Below the pieces are notes generated by a model, which had not been told where the DNA came from, searched no databases, and saw only the letters and a list, made by a program, of their open reading frames with translations. A program made the position numbers and the translations under genes. From Lujinxingiaceae bacterium (lineage in GTDB: Bacteria; Myxococcota_A; Bradymonadia; Bradymonadales; Bradymonadaceae), in contig JACCWM010000177.1 in NCBI GenBank assembly GCA_013697635.1, positions 1-50,960 on the forward strand: a stretch of DNA of 50,960 nt. The letters are read 5' to 3'. Shown here piece by piece: positions 32,232 to 39,243 of the stretch; position 1 is the first letter of the stretch; each line of letters opens with the position of its first letter.

Positions 32232-32986
32232 GCGCGCTGCCGGCGATCGCGCTGTACGACAGCGTCGAATCGACCAACGATCTGGCGCTTGCTGCGGTGG
32301 GCGGTGATGCCGGCCACGGGGCCTGTTGGGTAGCCGATCGGCAACTGGCCGGGCGCGGCAGACGCGAGCTCGGCGGCCAACGGCGCGCCTGGCACTCGCC
32401 GGGCGGCCAGAACATCTACATGTCGGTGCTGCTGCGCCCGAGCATCGATGTCTCACGCGCGGCCGGGCTGACGCTTGCCAGCGGAGTCGGCGTCTGCCAG
32501 GTGCTTCGCGAGATGACCGGCGTCGACATCTGGCTCAAGTGGCCCAACGATCTGTTCGTGGGCAACCGCAAGCTCGGCGGCCTGCTCACCGAGGCGGCGA
32601 CAAGCGGCGCACAGCTCAGCGCTGTGGTTGTGGGCCTGGGCATCAACGTCAATCTTGGCGCTGAGGACGTGCCCGATGAGCTGCGTGCAATCATGACGAC
32701 GCTCGCGATCGAGGCCAAAGAGCGCTTCGACCGCCTGGCGATGCTCGCCGCGCTGCGAGCGGCGATCGTCGAGCGCTGCGATGCTTTTTGTGAGGCGGGC
32801 TACCCGGCGATTGCCCAGGCGCTGGGCGAGTTCGACCGCAGCGACGGCCGGGCCGTGAGCCTTGTCCAAGAGGGCAAGACGCTGGCCGGTACGGCGCGAG
32901 GCATCGGCGCCGACGGCCAACTTCTGGTCGAGCTCGAGGGCGGCGCGCTGATCGAGGTGAGCGCTGGCGAAGTGCGGTTTTTGTAG
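32228..32986 (+). CDS. birA: Biotin--[acetyl-CoA-carboxylase] ligase
   Basis: A 252-residue enzyme that activates biotin as biotinyl-AMP and attaches it to carboxylase carriers. Catalytic-domain motifs: DSVESTNDLAL, the biotinyl-AMP loop QLAGRGRRELGG, WHSPGGQNIYMSVLLRP and KWPNDLFVGNRKLGGLLTE. The C-terminal SH3-like domain (GRAVSLVQEGKTLAGTARGI) is present. The N-terminal helix-turn-helix of E. coli BirA is absent, so it is monofunctional (class I) and not a repressor. Translationally coupled to nadC; ends 8 bases before the convergent stress-protein gene. Confidence 0.95.
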   Translation: MSALPAIALYDSVESTNDLALAAVGGDAGHGACWVADRQLAGRGRRELGGQRRAWHSPGGQNIYMSVLLRPSIDVSRAAGLTLASGVGVCQVLREMTGVDIWLKWPNDLFVGNRKLGGLLTEAATSGAQLSAVVVGLGINVNLGAEDVPDELRAIMTTLAIEAKERFDRLAMLAALRAAIVERCDAFCEAGYPAIAQALGEFDRSDGRAVSLVQEGKTLAGTARGIGADGQLLVELEGGALIEVSAGEVRFL

Positions 32987-32994
32987 AGCCCAGA

Positions 32995-33969
32995 TTACTG
33001 ATCGTCGCTCAGCAAGGTCGTTTCGACCTCGGGGGGCACAATCATGACGTGGGTGGGGCTCGTGCGGGCGACGGTCCAGGCCGTGCGGCCCAGGGTGCGC
33101 GTGGAACGGGTGTGAGGGTCGTGGGCACCGAGCACGACCAGATCGGCGTTGTTTTCGTAGGCGTGGCGCACGATCTCGGTGGCCGGATCACCGACAAGCA
33201 CCTGACGACGCTCCATGGCGCGGGCGGCGGCCTCTTTTAAGGGGAAGGGGATGTGGATCTGCTGGCGCAGGCGCTCGAAGAGAGCATCAATCTTGTCCTC
33301 CGAGCGGCTGAGCACCTGGGCGGCGTTGAATTTGATGTTGCTGCTGAGCAGTTTGTTGCTGTCACCGGTAAATGGCGAGGGCAAAACGAAGAGCGTCTCG
33401 ACGCTGGCTCCGGTTTGAATGGCCAGTCCAATCGCCTTGGCGAAGACCTGGACGCTCGAGGCGGTCAAGTCGACGGCGACAACGATGTGATTGATGCGCG
33501 GTGAGCGCTCGAAATCGCGCACGAGCACGACGGGCTGGGCCACGCTTCGAAGCAGGCGCTCGGCGGTCGAGCCCAGTGCGTCGGGGTGCATGCCGCCTTC
33601 GCCAAAGGCGCCCATGACGATCATATGCGAGTCGATCGTTCGCACCAGCTCGGAGAGCAGCGTCTTGAGCGCGCCGATGCGCACGATCGGCTCGCCGATG
33701 AAGCCCTTGCTGGCTTTTTTATCGATGCGAAAGTGGCGGCAGAGCTGCTCGTAGGCTTCGCTCAAGATCTCGTGCTCGAACTCGACTTCGTCCTCACCGA
33801 GTCCGGCGTAGGGAAACAAGATATTGCGCGTATAGGGTGCCAGCGGCTCGACGATGTGCACGAGCTGCACCAGAGGGCTCTCGGAGCCCAGGCCGCGCGC
33901 AAACTCCAGCGCACAACGGCTGGAGTTCGAGAAATCGACCGGTACGAGAACCTGTTCAACTTTATACAT
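32995..33969 (-). CDS. Tandem UspA universal stress protein
   Basis: A 324-residue protein with two universal stress domains. The first is ~1-150 (VEQVLVPVDFSNSSRCALEF ... HMIVMGAFGEGG with RLLRSVAQPVVLVRD). The second is ~157-315 (INHIVVAVDLTASSVQVFAKA ... ADLVVLGAHDPHTRSTRTLG). The ATP-binding G-x(2)-G-x(9)-G(S/T) signature is best preserved near the end of the first domain. The ribosome site GAGGGA precedes ATG 33969. The 5' leader holds two adjacent hairpins (33985-34029). Confidence 0.88.
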   Translation of the reverse strand: MYKVEQVLVPVDFSNSSRCALEFARGLGSESPLVQLVHIVEPLAPYTRNILFPYAGLGEDEVEFEHEILSEAYEQLCRHFRIDKKASKGFIGEPIVRIGALKTLLSELVRTIDSHMIVMGAFGEGGMHPDALGSTAERLLRSVAQPVVLVRDFERSPRINHIVVAVDLTASSVQVFAKAIGLAIQTGASVETLFVLPSPFTGDSNKLLSSNIKFNAAQVLSRSEDKIDALFERLRQQIHIPFPLKEAAARAMERRQVLVGDPATEIVRHAYENNADLVVLGAHDPHTRSTRTLGRTAWTVARTSPTHVMIVPPEVETTLLSDDQ

Positions 33970-33984
33970 GACTTCCCTCAGGCC

Positions 33985-34029
33985 CCATTGAGCGCGATAC
34001 GCTCAATGGCCTCGCATCGCGATGCGAGG
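33985..34029 (-). promoter_or_regulatory. Twin palindromes in the leader of the stress-protein gene
   Basis: A perfect 20-bp palindrome (34010-34029, halves CCTCGCATCG / CGATGCGAGG) directly abuts a second inverted repeat (33985-33994 with 34000-34009; CCATTGAGCG-5-CGCTCAATGG). They lie 16-60 bases before the UspA ATG and 61 bases after the stop of the upstream gene on the same strand. There is no T-run. They could be a terminator for the upstream gene, a regulator site or an mRNA structure. Confidence 0.55.
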
Positions 34030-34090
34030 GTACGACAGATTGACTGAGGGCGAAGGCTTTAGTGTTGGTGCGTGAGCGCGAGGGCTTGAC

Positions 34091-34738
34091 TTACAATTGG
34101 TCGAACGTGTCAGGAATGCCGTCGCCTGTGGTATCCCACCCAAGGCGCACGCGCTTTCCGTTTTCGTAATATTCCCAACTGTTGGTGAGTCCGTCGCCGG
34201 TTTCGTCGCGTTCGATGCGCAGCAGCTTGGCGTCGTTATCGTAGAATTTCACGATGGTGAAGACGCCATCAAAGCCCAGTGCCAGCATCTTTCGCTTGAT
34301 CTCTCCATCTTGAAAGAAGGTCACGAGATCAACCTTACCATCGAGATCGAGGTCCATTTCTTCTTCGACGATATTGCCTGCCTCGTCGAGGTACTGCCAC
34401 AGATCGATCTGCCCATCGAAGTTGAGATCCCGTTCAATGCGCACCATGCCTTTTGATGTGGCATAGCTCCATTGATCGGGTTTTCCATCACCGTTGAGAT
34501 CAACGGTTTCGACAATGAGGCCGTCCGGGGAAAGATCTCCGGCGCGAGCTCGTTGCGCTTCAATTGGCGTAGGTCCGGCATCGCTCTGGTCGTCTTTCTG
34601 GTCAACCGAGGCGCACCCAGCGAGCAGGCACAGGCCAACCATCAAGCACCAGCAACAAAGCCAGTCGCGGCAGAAAAAAACAGTCCGAAAATCGGCGCTT
34701 TTCGAAGTCAAAATCTTGTTCTCGGTCTTTTTACACAA
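34091..34738 (-). CDS. Lipoprotein with Ca-binding DxDGD-type repeats
   Basis: Up to 215 residues. The lipobox is LLAGC (Cys42 from the TTG start at 34738). The start is uncertain: TTG 34738 or 34711, or ATG 34642, which leaves too short a signal peptide. The mature part carries at least five acidic loops with regular spacing: DLNGDGKPDQW, DLNFDGQIDLW, DLDLDGKVDL, DETGDGLTNSW and DTTGDGIPD. These resemble EF-hand, dockerin or thrombospondin type-3 calcium loops. Several are followed by aromatic-rich strands (WQYLDEAGN), suggesting a repeated calcium-stabilised beta structure. Periplasmic or surface role; partners unknown. Confidence 0.65.
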   Translation of the reverse strand: MCKKTENKILTSKSADFRTVFFCRDWLCCWCLMVGLCLLAGCASVDQKDDQSDAGPTPIEAQRARAGDLSPDGLIVETVDLNGDGKPDQWSYATSKGMVRIERDLNFDGQIDLWQYLDEAGNIVEEEMDLDLDGKVDLVTFFQDGEIKRKMLALGFDGVFTIVKFYDNDAKLLRIERDETGDGLTNSWEYYENGKRVRLGWDTTGDGIPDTFDQL

Positions 34739-34918
34739 AGCTCATCGCCTGACGGCAATAGCAGCTGGTAACTAGCAGAAAGATTGAATCAAGGCAACCC
34801 AAGACTAGGCCCGCTCAATGGCGAGCATGCCAGTTTGTTCTGGAATCGCGGCGATGGCTTGGGTAGACTCGGGCGAAGGTCTACCCCCTGACGATTCTCG
34901 GACGAGCTCTCTGCCATC

Positions 34919-36169
34919 ATGACTCGATTGTACGCGCCTCGGCGCCCGGTTGTATCTCTGCTCGTGCTCACCGTGTTGATCGGGGCATGTGGGCAGTCGC
35001 CGCGCCAGAAGCCGGCCACGCACAACAACCAGCCCGGTGAGGATGCCGGCCAGGACACGCGCGTCAATCCTGGTCTCGATGTCGAGGTCGAGGTCGATGT
35101 CGCCTTGGACGCCGCGCTCGACGACGCGCTGATCGAGGCCGACGGCTCCGATCCCGGTCCCGACGCCCTTCCGACCCAGATCACCACCCATGGGGCGCGC
35201 TTTACCGGCTACTTGCTGCCTTCGCAGCGTGTCAGCCTGGCGCTGAGCGCCGTGCAGGGCGACAAGGTCGTGCTCTGGCTGCGGCGCATCCGCGAGACGG
35301 CATGGGCGCCCTACATGGCGCTCGAGCGCGCCGGCCAGAGCACGCCGGTCGCGTTTGCCAATCCGCGTGCCAACGTCGACGCGCACATTCCTCATCGCGT
35401 CGAGGACCTCGCCACCGGCTTTGAGTTTTGGTACGGCGGCGCCTACACGCTCGCGCTCGAGAACCGCAGCACCGGTGCCGGGTGGTTCGAATTTACCCTG
35501 GAGTGCAAGAGCGGCCCATGCTCGTTCGAGGCACCGCAGCCCAATCCGGCGCTTCCCGGTCTGAGCGATGCGGCGCTGCGCCAGGCGATCCGCGCGGACC
35601 ACAGCCGCCACGTTACGATCGATTACGCCAATGCGCGCCGCCACGTCTTTCGCACGGTCGACAACCACGATGGCCAGGTCGAGTGCGCCTACACCGGCAC
35701 GCGCCTCACCACCGAGGACGTGCCCGATCCCAACTACATGAACATCGAGCACAGCTGGCCGCAGAGCCGCGGCGCAAGCAACGAGCCGCAAAAATCCAAC
35801 ATCCACCACCTTTTTCCCACGCGGACCCCGGCCAACGACGCGCGCGCCGCCTACTACTTTGGCGACGTGACCAGCGCCATCACCTGGTCCGAGGGTGGCT
35901 CGCGGCGAGGCAACAACGCGGCCGGCCAGGTGCGCTTTGAGGTGCGCGCGGCCTCGCGCGGCAATATTGCCCGGGCGATGTTCTACTTTTCGGTGGTCTA
36001 CGCCCAGCCGATTCCGGCCGACGAGGAGGCCACGCTTCGCGCCTGGCACGCCCAAGACCCGGTCGACGAGCGCGAGCGTGCGCGCAACGACGCCATTGCC
36101 GCCGTGCAAAATTCGCGCAACCCCTTCATCGATTTTCCGCAGATAGTCGGTCAGATCGCCGATTTTTAA
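34919..36169 (+). CDS. Endonuclease I-family lipoprotein A
   Basis: A 416-residue predicted secreted lipoprotein with LLVLTVLIGAC (Cys24) as signal. It has an acidic linker (DVEVEVDVALDAALDDAL, ~60-85). Residues ~90-200 form an extra beta domain. The C-terminal ~210 residues are an endonuclease I (EndA/Vvn-type) domain: MNIEHSWPQSRG with the catalytic His, then IHHLFPTRTPANDARAAYYFG, the Glu/Asn metal site, and the end NPFIDFPQIVGQIADF. The family cleaves DNA and RNA without sequence preference in the periplasm or outside the cell. The domain after SGPC is about 75% similar by eye to the next gene, a tandem duplication. Confidence 0.88.
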   Translation: MTRLYAPRRPVVSLLVLTVLIGACGQSPRQKPATHNNQPGEDAGQDTRVNPGLDVEVEVDVALDAALDDALIEADGSDPGPDALPTQITTHGARFTGYLLPSQRVSLALSAVQGDKVVLWLRRIRETAWAPYMALERAGQSTPVAFANPRANVDAHIPHRVEDLATGFEFWYGGAYTLALENRSTGAGWFEFTLECKSGPCSFEAPQPNPALPGLSDAALRQAIRADHSRHVTIDYANARRHVFRTVDNHDGQVECAYTGTRLTTEDVPDPNYMNIEHSWPQSRGASNEPQKSNIHHLFPTRTPANDARAAYYFGDVTSAITWSEGGSRRGNNAAGQVRFEVRAASRGNIARAMFYFSVVYAQPIPADEEATLRAWHAQDPVDERERARNDAIAAVQNSRNPFIDFPQIVGQIADF

Positions 36170-36193
36170 TCATCGCGCCAGGAGCTTTTTTTC

Positions 36194-37165
36194 ATGATTC
36201 GATGGTCTCGTCGCTGGCGTTTGGTCTTCTTCGTGCTCGCCCTGGCCCTGCTTTGGGCCGCCTGCGCATCGCCCGACGCTGATCCTGTCTCCAAGGACAC
36301 CGGTTCGCTCGCTGATGTAAGCGTTGACGCGCCAGGCGACACCTGGCTCGACGTCGCAACACCCGACGACATCGCCTCTGAGGACGATGTCGCGCCCATA
36401 GACGATATCGCCCCAATACCCGATGTCACGCCAGATTCGGACGCGGCGGCTGATACCACAAGCGAGGCGCCAGACGTCGCCGACGTCGCCGACGTGGCCT
36501 GCGATGGACCGTGCGCGCCGGGCAACAGCGGGCCAGCGCCCAATCCTGCGCTGCTCGGCTCGAGCGGAGAGACGCTGCGCGAGGAGATTCAACTCGATCA
36601 GAGCGGGCACCTCACCCTCGACTACGCCACCGCGCGCGGCCACATGTTTGGCACTATCGACAACATCGATGGCGAGGTCGAGTGCATCTACACCGGCGTG
36701 CGTCACGCCACCGTAGGCATTCCAGACGGCGGCTACATGAACACCGAGCACGGCTGGCCCCAGAGCCGCGGCGCAAGCCAGCTGCCCCAGCGCTCGAATT
36801 TGCACCATCTTTTTCCCACGCGCACGCCGGCCAACGACGCGCGCGCATCTTACTATTTTGGCGAGGTCGTCACGGCCACCTGGTCCGAGGCTGGCTCCAA
36901 GCGCGGCCCCGACGCCAGCGGAGAGGTGCGCTTCGAGGTGCGCGCCGAGGGGCGCGGCAATATCGCCCGCGCGTTGTTCTATTTTTCCGTGGTCTATGCC
37001 CAGCCGATTCCGGCCCACGAGGAAGCCGTGCTGCGCGCCTGGCACGCCGAGGACCCCGTCGACGCCCGTGAGCGTGCGCGCAACAACGCGATCGCGGCCG
37101 TGCAGAGCTCGCGCAACCCCTTCGTCGATTTTCCGCAGCTGGTCAACCAGATCGACGACTTCTGA
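36194..37165 (+). CDS. Endonuclease I-family lipoprotein B
   Basis: A 323-residue paralogue of the preceding gene, 24 bases downstream with AGGAGC as ribosome site. The signal ends LLWAAC (Cys23). A long Asp/Ala/Val linker (~35-105, DDIASEDDVAPIDDIAP) replaces the extra beta domain of paralogue A. The nuclease domain is intact: MNTEHGWPQSRG, NLHHLFPTRTPANDARASYYFG and NPFVDFPQLVNQIDDF. One visible change is Ser to Gly next to the catalytic His (EHGWPQS versus EHSWPQS), a variant also common in the family. Both are likely extracellular nucleases for DNA uptake as nutrient, predation or biofilm turnover. Confidence 0.88.
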   Translation: MIRWSRRWRLVFFVLALALLWAACASPDADPVSKDTGSLADVSVDAPGDTWLDVATPDDIASEDDVAPIDDIAPIPDVTPDSDAAADTTSEAPDVADVADVACDGPCAPGNSGPAPNPALLGSSGETLREEIQLDQSGHLTLDYATARGHMFGTIDNIDGEVECIYTGVRHATVGIPDGGYMNTEHGWPQSRGASQLPQRSNLHHLFPTRTPANDARASYYFGEVVTATWSEAGSKRGPDASGEVRFEVRAEGRGNIARALFYFSVVYAQPIPAHEEAVLRAWHAEDPVDARERARNNAIAAVQSSRNPFVDFPQLVNQIDDF

Positions 37166-37174
37166 GGTGATGGC

Positions 37175-38470
37175 TCAGATCAAGCCAAGCGCGCGGGCCA
37201 AGAAGGTGGCCATCTGCGCGCGGGTGACGTTTTGGGCGCCGCAGTAGCGGCGCGGCGCGCAACCGGTGGTGATCTTGGAGGCCGCCACGCGGTTGGCCGA
37301 GGCCTCAAAGAAGGCCCCGTTGTCGTCATCGAAGAAGTCGACGTTGGTGGCGGGCAAATTGAAGGCCCGAGCCAAGAAGACGGCCATCTGGCCGCGCGTG
37401 ATCGGATCGTTGCCACAGTATTTGCCCGTGGCGCAGCCCGAGGTGATGCCGGCGTGGGCGATGCGGTTGGCTTGGTCCTCGTACCAGGCGCCGTTGTCAT
37501 CGCTGAAATAATCACGCGGTGAGGCCGGCAGATCGAGGGCGCGCGTCAAGAAGACGGCCATCTGGCCGCGCGTGACCGAAGCGTCGGGGCAAAAGCGCGG
37601 GCGGTCGCCGCCTTCACAGCCCGAGGCGATGCCGGCCGCCGCGATCGCGTCGATCGCCTTCTCGTGGGTGTTGCCGTCGTCGTCGGAGAAGGCCCCCTTG
37701 AACGGGCGCGGCCCGAGCGCTTCGGTGAGCATCTTCGGTGCATCCTGGGTGTTGTTGTCCATGCACTTGTGGCTGGAGTGCTCGGAGTCAAAGCCCGAGC
37801 TCGTAAAGCGGCGCGCGCTGGCGTCGACCGAGTAGTACATGTAATCGGAGCCGCCCTTGACATGGGTCAGGCCAAAGGCGTGGCCGAGCTCGTGAACGGC
37901 GGCCGCGGCGACGACCTTGGGGTCGAACTGGTCGGCTTTGTAGACGTAGGCGATGTCGTTGACGAAGCGATTGCCACAGTCGAGCGGCGCAACCCCGATC
38001 GCGCCGCCATCGAAGACCGTCGCCGAGACGACGAGCATCGTGTAGGGGGCCTGAGCGGGTCGGCTCGTCGTCAGTTGCACGTTGTAGGGCTCGAAGGCGC
38101 GGCCAAGCTCGTCCATGACCACCTTTCGGCCGGCCTGATTGTTGTAGGCCGCCCAGGTGATCGATGCCCTGTCAAAGAAGGTGCGGGTGATGCTCGAGCG
38201 GTTGTTCGGCGCGTCGGCGCAGTAGCTCAAGTCCGGGCAGTCATTGACCGTTACGCCGCCGAAGTTCACGTACACGATCTGGGTGGCCTTGAGCTCCGAT
38301 TGGCGCTCTGCGAGCACGGCGTCGGCCGGGGGCACGACCATATCGTCGTGAAGCAGCGTGGTGACGCTCAGGCGACCCTCGCCGTCGCCATAACAGCTCA
38401 GCATGCTCGCCATGAGCAAAGTTGCGCCTGCTGCGGTTTTAGCCCGGGTCCAGCGCATTGTAATCATCAT
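37175..38470 (-). CDS. Secreted metzincin-type metalloprotease with three SLH domains
   Basis: A 431-residue predicted lipoprotein (start ATG 38470, with GGA seven bases upstream; signal ending MLSC, Cys26). Residues ~60-250 form a zinc protease domain with HELGHAFGLTH (His193, Glu194, His197, His203), the HExxHxxGxxH metzincin motif. A later Met in DYMYYS could be the Met-turn. The rest contains three repeats of ~60 residues (~253-431), each with FSDDDG or FDDDNGA, an AAxGIxxGC segment and VTRGQMAVFLARAL, as in SLH domains. Each repeat carries a Cys pair. SLH domains usually hold proteins on surface polymers in Gram-positives; in Gram-negatives the ligand is less clear. Convergent with endonuclease B, only 9 bases away. 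Confidence 0.85.
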   Translation of the reverse strand: MMITMRWTRAKTAAGATLLMASMLSCYGDGEGRLSVTTLLHDDMVVPPADAVLAERQSELKATQIVYVNFGGVTVNDCPDLSYCADAPNNRSSITRTFFDRASITWAAYNNQAGRKVVMDELGRAFEPYNVQLTTSRPAQAPYTMLVVSATVFDGGAIGVAPLDCGNRFVNDIAYVYKADQFDPKVVAAAAVHELGHAFGLTHVKGGSDYMYYSVDASARRFTSSGFDSEHSSHKCMDNNTQDAPKMLTEALGPRPFKGAFSDDDGNTHEKAIDAIAAAGIASGCEGGDRPRFCPDASVTRGQMAVFLTRALDLPASPRDYFSDDNGAWYEDQANRIAHAGITSGCATGKYCGNDPITRGQMAVFLARAFNLPATNVDFFDDDNGAFFEASANRVAASKITTGCAPRRYCGAQNVTRAQMATFLARALGLI

Positions 38471-38655
38471 TATTTTCCGCAATCAGTTGGATGTAAGCGC
38501 TTGTAGGATATGCCAAAACCCGGCGGCGCAGTCAAGCCGGCAGGCCAAAAACTCGGTCACGAGTGGCGAGATTCGAGAGCGCCAGCCTTGAAAACGCGTG
38601 GCTTTGGCCACATACTGGCCACTCTCAGATCACCCGAAATCACAGAGCAGAGTTT

Positions 38656-39204
38656 ATGAGCGATAAAGCCAGTGGCGTCAGCAACGAGGCCGTTTTGGCC
38701 AAGACCGGTCTTAGCTGGGAGCAGTGGTTTGTGATCCTCGATGGCATTGACGCCACGAAGATGAGCCACAAAGCGATCGCAAGTTGGCTCAACGAACACC
38801 ACGCCGAGATCGGCGCCTGGTGGGCGCAGTCGATCACCGTGGCCTTCGAGAAGGCGCGCGGCATGCGCGACGAGAACCAGAAGAGCGACGACTATGCGGT
38901 CAGCGCAAGTCGCACGATAGCGGTCGGCGTCGAGAAGCTCTTCGAGGCCGTGGCCAGCGAGCAGCTGCGCGCCGGCTGGCTCGACGAGGCGATCGTGGTG
39001 CGAAAGGCGACGCCCAACAAGTCGATGCGCATCACCTGGTCGGATGGAGCATCGAGCGTCAACGTGAACTTTTATGCCAAGGGCGCCGACAAGAGCCAGA
39101 TCGCGCTCGAACACGAGAAGCTGCCTGATGCCGACTCGGCCGCGGCGATCAAGATCTATTGGGGCGAGGCGCTCGACCGGCTCAAAGCCTTGTTGCTCAC
39201 CTGA
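38656..39204 (+). CDS. DUF4287/SRPBCC-like protein
   Basis: A 182-residue cytoplasmic protein starting at ATG 38656. The N-terminal ~75 residues (TGLSWEQWFVILDGIDATKMS, HKAIASWLNEHH, WWAQSITVAFEKARG) resemble DUF4287-type helical domains. The remainder (VSASRTIAVGVEKLFEAVA, VVRKATPNKSMRITWSDG, VNVNFYAKGADKSQIALEHEKL) resembles the SRPBCC/AHSA1 helix-grip fold, which binds hydrophobic ligands or partner proteins. This combination is often seen in actinobacterial and deltaproteobacterial genomes. Function not known; moderately sure of the family. Confidence 0.65.
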   Translation: MSDKASGVSNEAVLAKTGLSWEQWFVILDGIDATKMSHKAIASWLNEHHAEIGAWWAQSITVAFEKARGMRDENQKSDDYAVSASRTIAVGVEKLFEAVASEQLRAGWLDEAIVVRKATPNKSMRITWSDGASSVNVNFYAKGADKSQIALEHEKLPDADSAAAIKIYWGEALDRLKALLLT

Positions 39205-39243
39205 TCTTAACCTGGCACCTGACGCCTTTTGTTGTGGATTTCG

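Noticed and set aside
34805-36109. 434-codon antisense frame opposite endonuclease A
   Set aside because: Its apparent similarity to another antisense frame opposite endonuclease B merely mirrors the gene duplication on the other strand.
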